Origin: Euphorbia lathyris
Taxonomy: Eukaryota > Streptophyta > Magnoliopsida > Malpighiales > Euphorbiaceae
Assembly (NCBI RefSeq): GCF_963576675.1
Contig: NC_088913.1
Coordinates: 18,860,001-18,924,000, forward strand
Reading direction: 5' to 3'
Length of the DNA stretch: 64,000 bases
Of this stretch, positions 33,705-45,806 are shown in pieces. The notes below the pieces were generated by a model. That model had not been told where the DNA came from, ran no database searches, and saw only the letters and a program-made list of their open reading frames with translations. Within the stretch, counting starts at the first letter, position 1. Each line of letters begins with the position of its first letter. The translations under genes and the position numbers were made by a program.

Positions 33705-36700
33705 ATGACTAAACACCGATCTGCAAAATATACTTACCGATAACAAGTTGAATAGTTCAAACTTCACCGACTGGTTTCGTAACCTCAAAATCGTTTTGAA
33801 GTTCGATAAAATAGGGTATGTATTTGATACATCGATACCCCCTATCCCTAATAATGATGCTCCCAATCGAGGAAATTGATGCTTATCAGAAGCACAAGGC
33901 TGATGATGATCATGCCGCTTGCATCATACTTGCATCGATGACATCGGAATTACAAAGGCAACATGAGGAGATGAATGCATATTCCATCATCATGCACCTA
34001 AAGGAATTGTTTGGGAAACAAACCAGGTGCGAACGCTACGAGATATCAAAACTGTTATATCGTTGCAGGATGCAAGAGGGCACATCTGTCATGACACATT
34101 GTGTCAAGATGATAGACTATATTACCAAACTTTCTAGTATTGGATTTGTGATGGAGAACGAATTAAGTACCGACTTGGTTCTTCAGTCCCTCCCAGAGAG
34201 TTATTCACAGTTCATCATGAACTACCAAATGAATGACTTGCAAACCTCTCTTGAAGAGCTTGCAAACATGCTCAAATCAGTTGAGCCCAATATGAAGAAA
34301 GACAAGGCCATACCGGCTCTTGTAATCGAGGGATCGAGGAAAAGAAAAGGGAAATTTCCCAATTCTAAACATCCCAAGAAAGGTAAGAAAGATGTGTCCA
34401 AGGGAAAGGAAGTTAAGAAGCCCAAAGGAGAGTGCCACTTTTGTGGTAAAGACGGGCATTGGAAGAGAAACTGCAAGGAGTATCTAGCCACCCTCAAGAA
34501 GGGAAAAGGTGGTGCTTCTTCATCTGGTATGTTCTATATTGAAATAAATACGGTTTCATTGTCTGAATCTTGGGTACTTGATACCGGATGTGGATCTCAT
34601 ATTTGTACAAATATGCAGGAGCTAAAACAGACTAAGAAACTAAAGAAAGGAAGCATAAACTTGCGAGTGGGAAATGGAGCAAGAGTTGCTGCCCTTGCAA
34701 TTGGAGATTATGTTTTACTTTTGCCCTCTGGGCTTGTAATAGAATTAAGGAATTGTTTATACGTTCCTGAGATGTCTCGTAACATTATTTCTATTAGTCG
34801 TCTCGTTGACGACGGTTTTCATATTTCAATAAAGAACAATAGTTGCAATTTTTATAAAGATTCGATCTTTTCTTTTTCAGGAATATCACAAAATGGGATT
34901 TATGTGTTAGATGATAAAACTCCCGTTTTTGCAATTGATACCAAAAGACATAAGCTAGATAATTCAACTTACTTGTGGCATTGTCGTTTAGGCCATATAA
35001 ACAAGAGACGCATGCTAAAGCTACATTCAGATGGGCTTATAGATCCAATCGATTCTGAATCATTGGAAACATGCGAATCATGTTTAAAAGGTAAAATGAC
35101 AAAGACACCCTTTAGCAATAAAGGTGAGCGTGTATCAGACACTCTAGGACTCATTCATTCAGATGTATATGGCCCTATGTCAGTCCAAGCAAGAGAAGGA
35201 TTCAGATACTTCATTAGCTTCATAGATGACCATACTCGCTATGGTTATATCTACTTGATGAGGCACAAATCAGAAGCTTTTGACAAGTTCAAATGCTTCA
35301 AGAATGAAGTGGAAAATCAATTAGGAAAGAAAATAAAGACACTTCGATCTGATCGAGGTGGCGAATATCTTTCTGATGATTTTCTGAATTATCTAACTGA
35401 ATGTGGGATATGCTCACAATGGACACCTCCCTATACACCACAACACAATGGTGTATCCGAGAGGAGAAACCGTACCCTATTAGATATGGTACGATCCATG
35501 ATGAGCATGGCCTTACTTCCAAAGACGTTCTGGGGCTATGCCTTAGAAACTGCCCTCTTCACCCTGAATCGAGTACCAACTAAATCCGCTAGTTCCACGC
35601 CATATGAATTGTTCGTTGGTAGGAAACCCGTGTTCTCTTTCATGAGAGTATGGGGTTGTTCAGCATATGTCAAACGCGTTGCGTCTGACAAATTAGATTC
35701 TAAATCTGATAAATGTTTCTTCATTGGATACCCTAAGGAAACTATGGGATATTACTTCTATCATCCAGATGATCAGAAAGTGATCGTATCCAAACACGCA
35801 ACCTTCTTAGAGAAAGAGTTTCTCGAAGAAACACAAAAGGGAAGCGTGATTGAACTCGATGAAGTTCAAGAGGAAGAAACACCGACTGAAACAACGGAGG
35901 CGGTCGAGGTACCCGAAGAAGTCCCATCAGATGAGACTCTAGTGGCACCTATTCGTAGATCACGAAGAGTTCGTGAACTCCCAGTTAGATATGGTTTTCT
36001 AGTAGGAGATGATGACGAGGTTCCCGTGTTAGACGACGAACCCGAAAACTACGAAGAGGCTCTTACTAGTCCAGATTCTAAAGCATAGCTTGAAGCCATG
36101 GATTCTGAAATGGATTCCATGTATACTAATCAAGTTTGGACTTTGGTTGATCCACCCGAAGGGATAAAACCCATTGGGTGCAGATGGATCTTCAAAACGA
36201 AGACTGACATGGATGGAAAGGTTAGCACCTACAAGGCTAGGTTAGTAGCGAAAGGATATCATCAAAAACAAGGTGTTGATTATGACGAAACCTTCTCTCC
36301 CGTTGCTATGTCCAAATCAATCAGAATCATGCTTGCAATTGCCGCTCATTTTGATTATGAGATTTGGCAAATGGATGTGAAAACAGCTTTCCTAAACGGA
36401 AACCTGCTTGAGGATGTATACATGATGCAACCTGAAGGTTTCATATCAAAGGATGCAAATAAAGTTTGCAAACTTCAGAGATCCATTTATGGACTCAAGC
36501 AAGCATCTAGAAGCTGGAACAAGCGTTTTGACGAAACCATAAAACAATTTGGTTTCGAACAAAATTGGGAAGAAGCTTGCATTTACAAGAAAGCAAGTGG
36601 GAGCTCTATAGCATTTCACACTCTATTTGGACGATATACTGTTAATGGGAAATGACATTGCTCTTTTACAGTCAGTGAAAATATGGTTATCCGGTAACTT

Positions 36701-37567
36701 CTCAATGAAAGACCTCGGTGAAGCAGCCTATATACTTGGTATAAAGATCTACATGGATAGATCACGTAGACTGCTTGGTCTTTCACAGGCTACATACATT
36801 GAAAAGGTGCTAAATCGGTTTAGCATGCTTGAATCGAAACGAGGTAACTTACCCATGGTACATGGAGTAAAGTTAAACAATCATCAATGTCCTAAAACTG
36901 ATGATGACAAACGACGCATGGCTGTAGTCCCGTACGCCAGTGCGATCGGTTCGATTATGTATGCTATGCTATGCACTAGACCCGACGTAGCGTTCGCGTT
37001 ATCTGTAACGAGTCGTTACTAAGGGAATCCGGGAGACGAGCATTGGATTGCCGTCAAGAACATTCTTAAGTACTTGAGAAGAACTAAAGATATGTTTCTA
37101 GTGTACGGAGAAGGAGATCTGAAAATACAAGGATTTTCAGACGCTAGTCATCTCACAAATGAGAATGATTTTAAATCCCAATCAGGATACCTGTTTATCC
37201 TAAATGGGGGCGCGGTCAGTTGGAAAAGTTCCAAGCAGGGAAGCGTAGCTTTCTCTACGACCGAGTCAGAGTACATCGCTGCTGCGGAAGCAGCAAAGGA
37301 AGCAGTTTGGATTAGAAAGTTCATTATAGAACTAGGTGTGGTGCCTGACATTGTCAATCCCATTACTCTGTACTGTGATAACAATGGAGCCATTGCGCAA
37401 GCAAAGGAACCACGGTCTCATAATGCATCCAAGCACTACTTAAAGCGATACCACATCATTAGAGAGATTGTGGCTAGAGGAGATGTGAGAATAGAAAGAG
37501 TACCTACAGAGGACAACGTTGCAGATCCGTTAACAAAGCCTTTAACCCAGAAAGTACATGATCGTCA
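33705..37567 (+). pseudogene. gag-pol: Copia-B gag-pol, unit 1, broken
   Basis: The ATG at 33705 is followed by frameshifts near 33730 and 33870. The long frame then runs to 36088. It has a Copia capsid domain (LVLQSLPESYSQF), a CCHC knuckle (CHFCGKDGHWKRNC, 34433), protease (WVLDTGCGSHICT, 34571), the zinc domain (WHCRLGH … CESCLKGK), the integrase core (FIDDHTRYGY, RSDRGGEY, PQHNGVSERRNR) and its C-terminal domain. A TAG at 36086 precedes the reverse transcriptase (KARLVAKGY, QMDVKTAFLNG). A frameshift near 36620 breaks the gene just before the DDILLMGND active-site block. A TAA follows at 37020, then RNase H (STTESEYIAAAEA, DPLTKPL). It ends at 37567, inside the junction with the Gypsy fragment, so there is no native 3' end. 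The lineage within Copia is not certain. Confidence 0.92.
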
Positions 37568-37931
37568 TTGGCGTAAGTACGAACTTCACCCCATTCTTCA
37601 CAAATCTGTAAGTGTTCTCTCTTCCTGTGTGGATGGCGTCGTTGTCAAACTGCCAGGGTCGGCCCAATAATAGGTGACAGGCATCCATATCGACCACATC
37701 ACAACAGACTTCATCACTGTAATCTCCAATCACAATAGGTACCCTGCATCTCTGGGTCACCCTAAGTTCACCCACGTTTTTGATCCATCCCACCCTATAG
37801 GGGTCGGGATGCGCCTCTGCCAACAACCCGAGTTTTCGAACGGCGCTGCTGCTCACAATGTTCTCTTGACTCCCACTATCTATTATCACATTACATCGCC
37901 CGCCTTTCACAAGACAGCGGGTCCTGAATAG
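37562..37931 (-). pseudogene. Gypsy protease fragment, unit 2
   Basis: Repeats the start of the Gypsy protease ([14 protein letters not shown] to the KFVLTPMT region) on the minus strand. The remaining 16 bases, absent from unit 1, run to the AATAG target site at 37927-37931. Read on the minus strand, these bases continue into the Gypsy gag end at 47882 after removal of Copia-B, in frame (RLF then RTRC). Confidence 0.92.
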
Positions 37932-40000
37932 TGTTGGGGTTTAGTGTCCTATAGTCAATTGTTGCGGGATACAAACTTATTGTAAATGAATTGTTCTTTA
38001 TATCATTTGTTTTAATGAGATATATGTTTTATAACTATATAAAGGCAATCCCTTTTAAGCACTAAATAAAGTCTAATAAAAGGAAATCCGTAAGTTTGTT
38101 TAAAGTGATTATAAAGTGTTCATACAAGCATGAAGTGAGACAAAACTTTATAATAAACTAATAAACTTAAAACCACCCCAAGTCAAGTGATATATTTAGG
38201 ATTGATATATCACAGTTGAGACTTGTATGTAACAATGTATTCTGTCCGACAGAAAGATGATCTCACAAGCTTCACATATATAGATATCTGGACAGTTACA
38301 TAGATCCGGTGAAACGTTGTTCATTAGGATTGGGGATCCGACTTGAGATAACAGGATGGGTAGATTCATCATTGTCAACTGTTCATCTCATTGGTATTAA
38401 TAGGTATAACTAATCCTCAGACTCAAAGGAAGGTTAATTGGTCATCCTGAATTACTGAATGTGAGACTTTGATCCTGTGGTCCCACGATCCTTAACAGAG
38501 ATGACTCTGGGGTGTGAACTGCAAAGGTTGGGTGTCACAGGAAGTAATTTCAGGGTAGTTATACATTGGATTGAGCATTTATCACTCCCGATTAATGGGA
38601 GATACATCCAAGGATCGCCTGTGGAAGAATCGACTCTAAACCCTTGCAAGGTGATAGCTTAAGAGTAGAAATTCGGATTTCACTTAACCTATCTTTTTGA
38701 GTTGACTCGGCCAATAACAAGTAAAACGAACGTCTCGCTATATGTGACTTGACATTACCCATAGTCATAAGATTCAGTTCAAGGATGTAGTTGATAAAGG
38801 ATCGTATTATACCGTAACTAATACGGAAGGGTTAACGATAGAATCAACCTGTCTTCTTAACGGACTCTGGGGGAATGATTACGGACTTGCCAATAACATA
38901 CTCTGTACATCATTCCGTTATGCAAGGGATTAAATATAATTCTTGAAGAAATTAATTTAATAGGTTGCATACGGCCAGAAGTAGTAAGGACCTAATGGAT
39001 CACACATAAGACTTGGAACCAAAAGAGAGATGGATATGATTAATAGATGGAAGCCCAATTAAGCCCAGTAAGGCCCAAATACTAGGAGGGGGCCGAAATT
39101 TATATGTATTAGTAAGGAATTAATTTTATTCCATTAATCCTAATTTGATTAGGATTATGAATTAAATTAATTAAGAGATAATTTAATTAGGAGTTTTAAT
39201 TAGATTAATATTCTCCTATTATTATCCAATTAGGTTATTTATTATTATCCTAAATATATTAGATATATAGTGAGATAATAATTAGGAATCCTTTTCCGAA
39301 TTGGATTCTTATTAAGTAACCTATTCCTATCTAACTAGGGTTTAGATACAAGCTAATATATATACCCCTTTCCTTAATGAATTTCGACTAAGCCTATATC
39401 CCTCCCCACTTGTGATTTTCGAAATTGCTTAAGAGAGAGAGAAAAGAATTCTATTCCCAAGTTCGTGAACAAGAATTCATACGGCATTCCATCGATTGAT
39501 TAATCTTATTCATCCCTCTTTCTCTTTGATCTTGTGTTGGTTTATTAGAAGCAATCTATTTTGGTTGCATCTCATAAGGGTTGATTCTAACTTAATCTCA
39601 CCGTGTTCACGAAAGAAGGAAAAACAATCAAAAGGGAGAAATTCGTTTTTCTTCGCCTACATCAGGTCAGTTCACTATTTCGAGGATTCCCGGAGATTGA
39701 ATCGTCGGATCGTCGCGATTTTTTGACAGTAACTTCTAGACATATTCTTCCACGTTTCCACCGATGGGATTGTCGTTCGGAGGTCGGGAAGGTCTGTTTC
39801 GGATAGGTTCAGATTGGTAAACAGTTTACATCTCCTTTGAAGTTGTGGGCACTTCGTTTGCAATGGTAGATTGATCATCGAAAGGTATTTCTTCTTATCC
39901 CTCTTTATATGAAATAACGATTAACGGATCCTATGGTTAAAAGGAAGTAGGCTAAAATTTTTATATTTCCGCTGCTATACCTTAGCCTTAATTTTCTTCA
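37932..40000 (+). repeat. Copia-B LTR, unit 2 (complete 5' LTR)
   Basis: 2069 bp, TGTTGGGGTTTAG to TTTTCTTCA, preceded by AATAG. It is unusually long for a plant Copia element. A possible TATA sequence lies near 39356-39364 (taatatatatacc). It differs from the unit-3 LTR by about twenty visible changes. Confidence 0.9.
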
Positions 40001-40001
40001 G

Positions 40002-40014
40002 TGGTATCAGAGCC
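40002..40014 (+). other. Copia-B primer-binding site
   Basis: Exact tggtatcagagcc one base after the LTR, the tRNA-Met primer site. Unit 1 has lost it and unit 3 has none after its LTR. Confidence 0.95.
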
Positions 40015-41579
40015 ATCGTTAAATCCGTTATTTCATATATGAAAATATAGAAGTTTTCAATAGGATTGAATAAATATTTATGGTTAGGATTAATTGACAA
40101 ATAGTATTGATTGATTAATTCTAAAGATAAATAAAGTTTTGATTAATTGTTAATTAAAACTGATTATGCTTATGTTCCTAATTATTTCGGTTGATAATCA
40201 TTATAACAAAATCTATTAGTTTTATAGTTAGGTTGATAAAATTAGTTTTATTAATTCTAAATGATAAAACGGAAATCTATTGTAGATTATCCTATTTCTG
40301 AAAACCGTTTTAAAATTGTTTTAGAATGTTTTCAGAAATTAATAGTTTTCTGTTTTGATTATCGAATGAATAATTCGTTTAAATGTTTGTTTTTACCAAT
40401 ATGTAAATCAAAGTGTTAAATGAATTAAAATCAAAATAAATGGGACGAGCATAATTAACATTTTATATGGTTATATTAATCTAATGATTAATATAAAGAT
40501 ACAAAACGATTAGAAGTAAAATTGGATGAAAGTTAATTTGACGAGTTAATGTGATTAACCTAAATATTACATAAGCCGGTTATGTAATCAACCAATTAAA
40601 TTTATTTAATTGAGTCTATGCATGTTTGGAGTTATGGACATATTTGGACCCTCTTTTAGTCTTTTGGTATTTTTGAAATAGGGCCTGCGCGTCCTGCCTT
40701 TCTACTATCTATTGTAATTTCTCCTCTCATCTAATTCCCTTCAATTCAGTTGAAGTTTTCTTAAAGTAGTGTAGAAATTAATATGTAATTTCAAGGCGCC
40801 AAGGAGAAGACGGAGGACCTAAAGAGAAATATGTAATAGTTAGTATTTCCTTAGGTTTGGCCTTTTATTCCGTCTCTGGCTCGACGGAATAATTTAGATG
40901 ATATGTCCATAACGCCAATGTATGTGAATGTATGTATGTCTGATGTATGCTAAAGCAAATCAAGACTAAGTTAGATTATGAGACTTAAATAAAATCCATC
41001 ATTAAAAAAGTTAAATAAATAAGTAAGTTATTAAAATCGGTTGCCCCTCCCTAATATTATAATTCAGCCGGCAGTACTGGGGGCCTTTAGGTTGTTGAGT
41101 AAACTCAAGCTCGGGATCTTATGGTAACACCTGAATTATCGAAAATTATTTTTCATGAATATGGGGTAATACTTAAATTAGATTATGATAATTGGATGAG
41201 TAAACTCATGTTGTCATAAACTAATAGGCAAAACGGTTGGGATTAATATGAATAGCATATTAGTTACTAATGTGGTTAGTAACCCAATAACCTAGGAATC
41301 ACATTAGAGATGTGATTGATTATATGAATCTACCTAATGAATGAGACTAGCTTGTTGAGTAAACTCAAGGCGAAATCTCAGGAGTTAGGATCCTAGCTCG
41401 CTAAAGGATTTGTGAAGTTCTTCGAATTAATATGGAGGGTTATTAATTTGGCAAAATAGTGGGAGCAATCTGAAATAAATTAAAAGGCCTATAATTTTAG
41501 ATTGTTATACTTTAAAGCAAATGAATGACATACGTTTACTCTTTCTCACTCTCAAGTTTAATTAAACACTCTTAAAATC
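40015..41579 (+). other. Copia-B leader, unit 2
   Basis: About 1.56 kb of AT-rich non-coding sequence between primer site and gag, which would contain packaging signals. Its first 1.08 kb are deleted in unit 1. Confidence 0.7.
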
Positions 41580-44500
41580 ATGACTAAACACCGATCTGCA
41601 AAATATACTTACCGATAACAAGTTGAATAGTTCAAACTTCACCGACTGGTTTCGTAACCTCAAAATCGTTTTGAAGTTCGATAAAATAGGGTATGTATTT
41701 GATACATCGATACCCCCTATCCCTAATAATGATGCTCCCAATCGAGGAAATTGATGCTTATCAGAAGCACAAGGCTGATGATGATCATGCCGCTTGCATC
41801 ATACTTGCATCGATGACATCGGAATTACAAAGGCAACATGAGGAGATGAATGCATATTCCATCATCATGCACCTAAAGGAATTGTTTGGGAAACAAACCA
41901 GGTGCGAACGCTACGAGATATCAAAACTGTTATATCGTTGCAGGATGCAAGAGGGCACATCTGTCATGACACATTGTGTCAAGATGATAGACTATATTAC
42001 CAAACTTTCTAGTATTGGATTTGTGATGGAGAACGAATTAAGTACCGACTTGGTTCTTCAGTCCCTCCCAGAGAGTTATTCACAGTTCATCATGAACTAC
42101 CAAATGAATGACTTGCAAACCTCTCTTGAAGAGCTTGCAAACATGCTCAAATCAGTTGAGCCCAATATGAAGAAAGACAAGGCCATACCGGCTCTTGTAA
42201 TCGAGGGATCGAGGAAAAGAAAAGGGAAATTTCCCAATTCTAAACATCCCAAGAAAGGTAAGAAAGATGTGTCCAAGGGAAAGGAAGTTAAGAAGCCCAA
42301 AGGAGAGTGCCACTTTTGTGGTAAAGACGGGCATTGGAAGAGAAACTGCAAGGAGTATCTAGCCACCCTCAAGAAGGGAAAAGGTGGTGCTTCTTCATCT
42401 GGTATGTTCTATATTGAAATAAATACGGTTTCATTGTCTGAATCTTGGGTACTTGATACCGGATGTGGATCTCATATTTGTACAAATATGCAGGAGCTAA
42501 AACAGACTAAGAAACTAAAGAAAGGAAGCATAAACTTGCGAGTGGGAAATGGAGCAAGAGTTGCTGCCCTTGCAATTGGAGATTATGTTTTACTTTTGCC
42601 CTCTGGGCTTGTAATAGAATTAAGGAATTGTTTATACGTTCCTGAGATGTCTCGTAACATTATTTCTATTAGTCGTCTCGTTGACGACGGTTTTCATATT
42701 TCAATAAAGAACAATAGTTGCAATTTTTATAAAGATTCGATCTTTTCTTTTTCAGGAATATCACAAAATGGGATTTATGTGTTAGATGATAAAACTCCCG
42801 TTTTTGCAATTGATACCAAAAGACATAAGCTAGATAATTCAACTTACTTGTGGCATTGTCGTTTAGGCCATATAAACAAGAGACGCATGCTAAAGCTACA
42901 TTCAGATGGGCTTATAGATCCAATCGATTCTGAATCATTGGAAACATGCGAATCATGTTTAAAAGGTAAAATGACAAAGACACCCTTTAGCAATAAAGGT
43001 GAGCATGTATCAGACACTCTAGGACTCATTCATTCAGATGTATATGGCCCTATGTCAGTCCAAGCAAGAGAAGGATTCAGATACTTCATTAGCTTCATAG
43101 ATGACCATACTCGCTATGGTTATATCTACTTGATGAGGCACAAATCAGAAGCTTTTGACAAGTTCAAATGCTTCAAGAATGAAGTGGAAAATCAATTAGG
43201 AAAGAAAATAAAGACACTTCGATCTGATCGAGGTGGCGAATATCTTTCTGATGATTTTCTGAATTATCTAACTGAATGTGGGATATGCTCACAATGGACA
43301 CCTCCCTATACACCACAACACAATGGTGTATCCGAGAGGAGAAACCGTACCCTATTAGATATGGTACGATCCATGATGAGCATGGCCTTACTTCCAAAGA
43401 CGTTCTGGGGCTATGCCTTAGAAACTGCCCTCTTCACCCTGAATCGAGTACCAACTAAATCCGCTAGTTCCACGCCATATGAATTGTTCGTTGGTAGGAA
43501 ACCCGTGTTCTCTTTCATGAGAGTATGGGGTTGTTCAGCATATGTCAAACGCGTTGCGTCTGACAAATTAGATTCTAAATCTGATAAATGTTTCTTCATT
43601 GGATACCCTAAGGAAACTATGGGATATTACTTCTATCATCCAGATGATCAGAAAGTGATCGTATCCAAACACGCAACCTTCTTAGAGAAAGAGTTTCTCG
43701 AAGAAACACAAAAGGGAAGCGTGATTGAACTCGATGAAGTTCAAGAGGAAGAAACACCGACTGAAACAACGGAGGCGGTCGAGGTACCCGAAGAAGTCCC
43801 ATCAGATGAGACTCTAGTGGCACCTATTCGTAGATCACGAAGAGTTCGTGAACTCCCAGTTAGATATGGTTTTCTAGTGGGAGATGATGACGAGGTTCCC
43901 GTGTTAGACGACGAACCCGAAAACTACGAAGAGGCTCTTACTAGTCCAGATTCTAAAGCATAGCTTGAAGCCATGGATTCTGAAATGGATTCCATGTATA
44001 CTAATCAAGTTTGGACTTTGGTTGATCCACCCGAAGGGATAAAACCCATTGGGTGCAGATGGATCTTCAAAAAGAAGACTGACATGGATGGAAAGGTTAG
44101 CACCTACAAGGCTAGGTTAGTAGCGAAAGGATATCGTCAAAAACAAGGTGTTGATTATGACGAAACCTTCTCTCCCGTTGCTATGTCCAAATCAATCAGA
44201 ATCATGCTTGCAATTGCCGCTCATTTTGATTATGAGATTTGGCAAATGGATGTGAAAACAGCTTTCCTAAACGGAAACCTGCTTGAGGATGTATACATGA
44301 TGCAACCTGAAGGTTTCATATCAAAGGATGCAAATAAAGTTTGCAAACTTCAGAGATCCATTTATGGACTCAAGCAAGCATCTAGAAGCTGGAACAAGCG
44401 TTTTGACGAAACCATAAAACAATTTGGTTTCGAACAAAATTGGGAAGAAGCTTGCATTTACAAGAAAGCAAGTGGGAGCTCTATAGCATTTCACACTCTA

Positions 44501-45442
44501 TTTGGACGATATACTGTTAATGGGAAATGACATTGCTCTTTTACAGTCAGTGAAAATATGGTTATCCGGTAACTTCTCAATGAAAGACCTCGGTGAAGCA
44601 GCCTATGTACTTGGTATAAAGATCTACATGGATAGATCACGTAGACTGCTTGGTCTTTCACAGGCTACATACATTGAAAAGGTGCTAAATCGGTTTAGCA
44701 TGCTTGAATCGAAACGAGGTAACTTACCCATGGTACATGGAGTAAAGTTAAATAATCATCAATGTCCTAAAACTGATGATGACAAACGACGCATGGCTGT
44801 AGTCCCGTACGCCAGTGCGATCGGTTCGATTATGTATGCTATGCTATGCACTAGACCCGACGTAGCGTTCGCGTTATCTGTAACGAGTCGTTACTAAGGG
44901 AATCCGGGAGACGAGCATTGGATTGCCGTCAAGAACATTCTTAAGTACTTGAGAAGAACTAAAGATATGTTTCTAGTGTACGGAGAAGGAGATCTGAAAA
45001 TACAAGGATTTTCAGACGCTAGTCATCTCACAAATGAGAATGATTTTAAATCCCAATCAGGATACCTGTTTATCCTAAATGGGGGCGCGGTCAGTTGGAA
45101 AAGTTCCAAGCAGGGAAGCGTAGCTTTCTCTACGACCGAGTCAGAGTACATCGCTGCTGCGGAAGCAGCAAAGGAAGCAGTTTGGATTAGAAAGTTCATT
45201 ATAGAACTAGGTGTGGTGCCTGACATTGTCAATCCCATTACTCTGTACTGTGATAACAATGGAGCCATTGCGCAAGCAAAGGAACCACGGTCTCATAATG
45301 CATCCAAGCACTACTTAAAGCGATACCACATCATTAGAGAGATTGTGGCTAGAGGAGATGTGAGAATAGAAAGAGTACCTACAGAGGACAACGTTGCAGA
45401 TCCGTTAACAAAGCCTTTAACCCAGAAAGTACATGATCGTCA
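41580..45442 (+). pseudogene. gag-pol: Copia-B gag-pol, unit 2, broken
   Basis: The same architecture and the same lesions as unit 1, shifted by 7875 bp: early frameshifts near 41605 and 41745, TAG at 43961, frameshift near 44495, TAA at 44895. Differences include Arg-to-His in the pre-integrase linker (42999-43004 region), Thr-to-Lys and His-to-Arg near the start of the reverse transcriptase, and Ile-to-Val in its C-terminal part. Domains: capsid, CCHC knuckle, protease, integrase, reverse transcriptase, RNase H. Like unit 1 it is fused at its end to the Gypsy protease fragment and has no polypurine tract of its own. Confidence 0.92.
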
Positions 45443-45806
45443 TTGGCGTAAGTACGAACTTCACCCCATTCTTCACAAATCTGTAAGTGTTCTCTCTTCC
45501 TGTGTGGATGGCGTCGTTGTCAAACTGCCAGGGTCGGCCCAATAAAAGGTGACAGGCATCCATATCGACCACATCACAACAGACTTCATCACTGTAATCT
45601 CCAATCACAATAGGTACCCTGCATCTCTGGGTCACCCTAAGTTCACCCACGTTTTTGATCCATCCCACCCTATAGGGGTCGGGATGCGCCTCTGCCAACA
45701 ACCCGAGTTTTCGAACGGCGCTGCTGCTCACAATGTTCTCTTGACTCCCACTATCTATTATCACATTACATCGCCCGCCTTTCACAAGACAGCGGGTCCT
45801 GAATAG
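45437..45806 (-). pseudogene. Gypsy protease fragment, unit 3
   Basis: Identical to the unit-2 fragment apart from one substitution at 45546 (aataaaagg for aataatagg). Followed by the target site AATAG (45802-45806). Confidence 0.92.
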
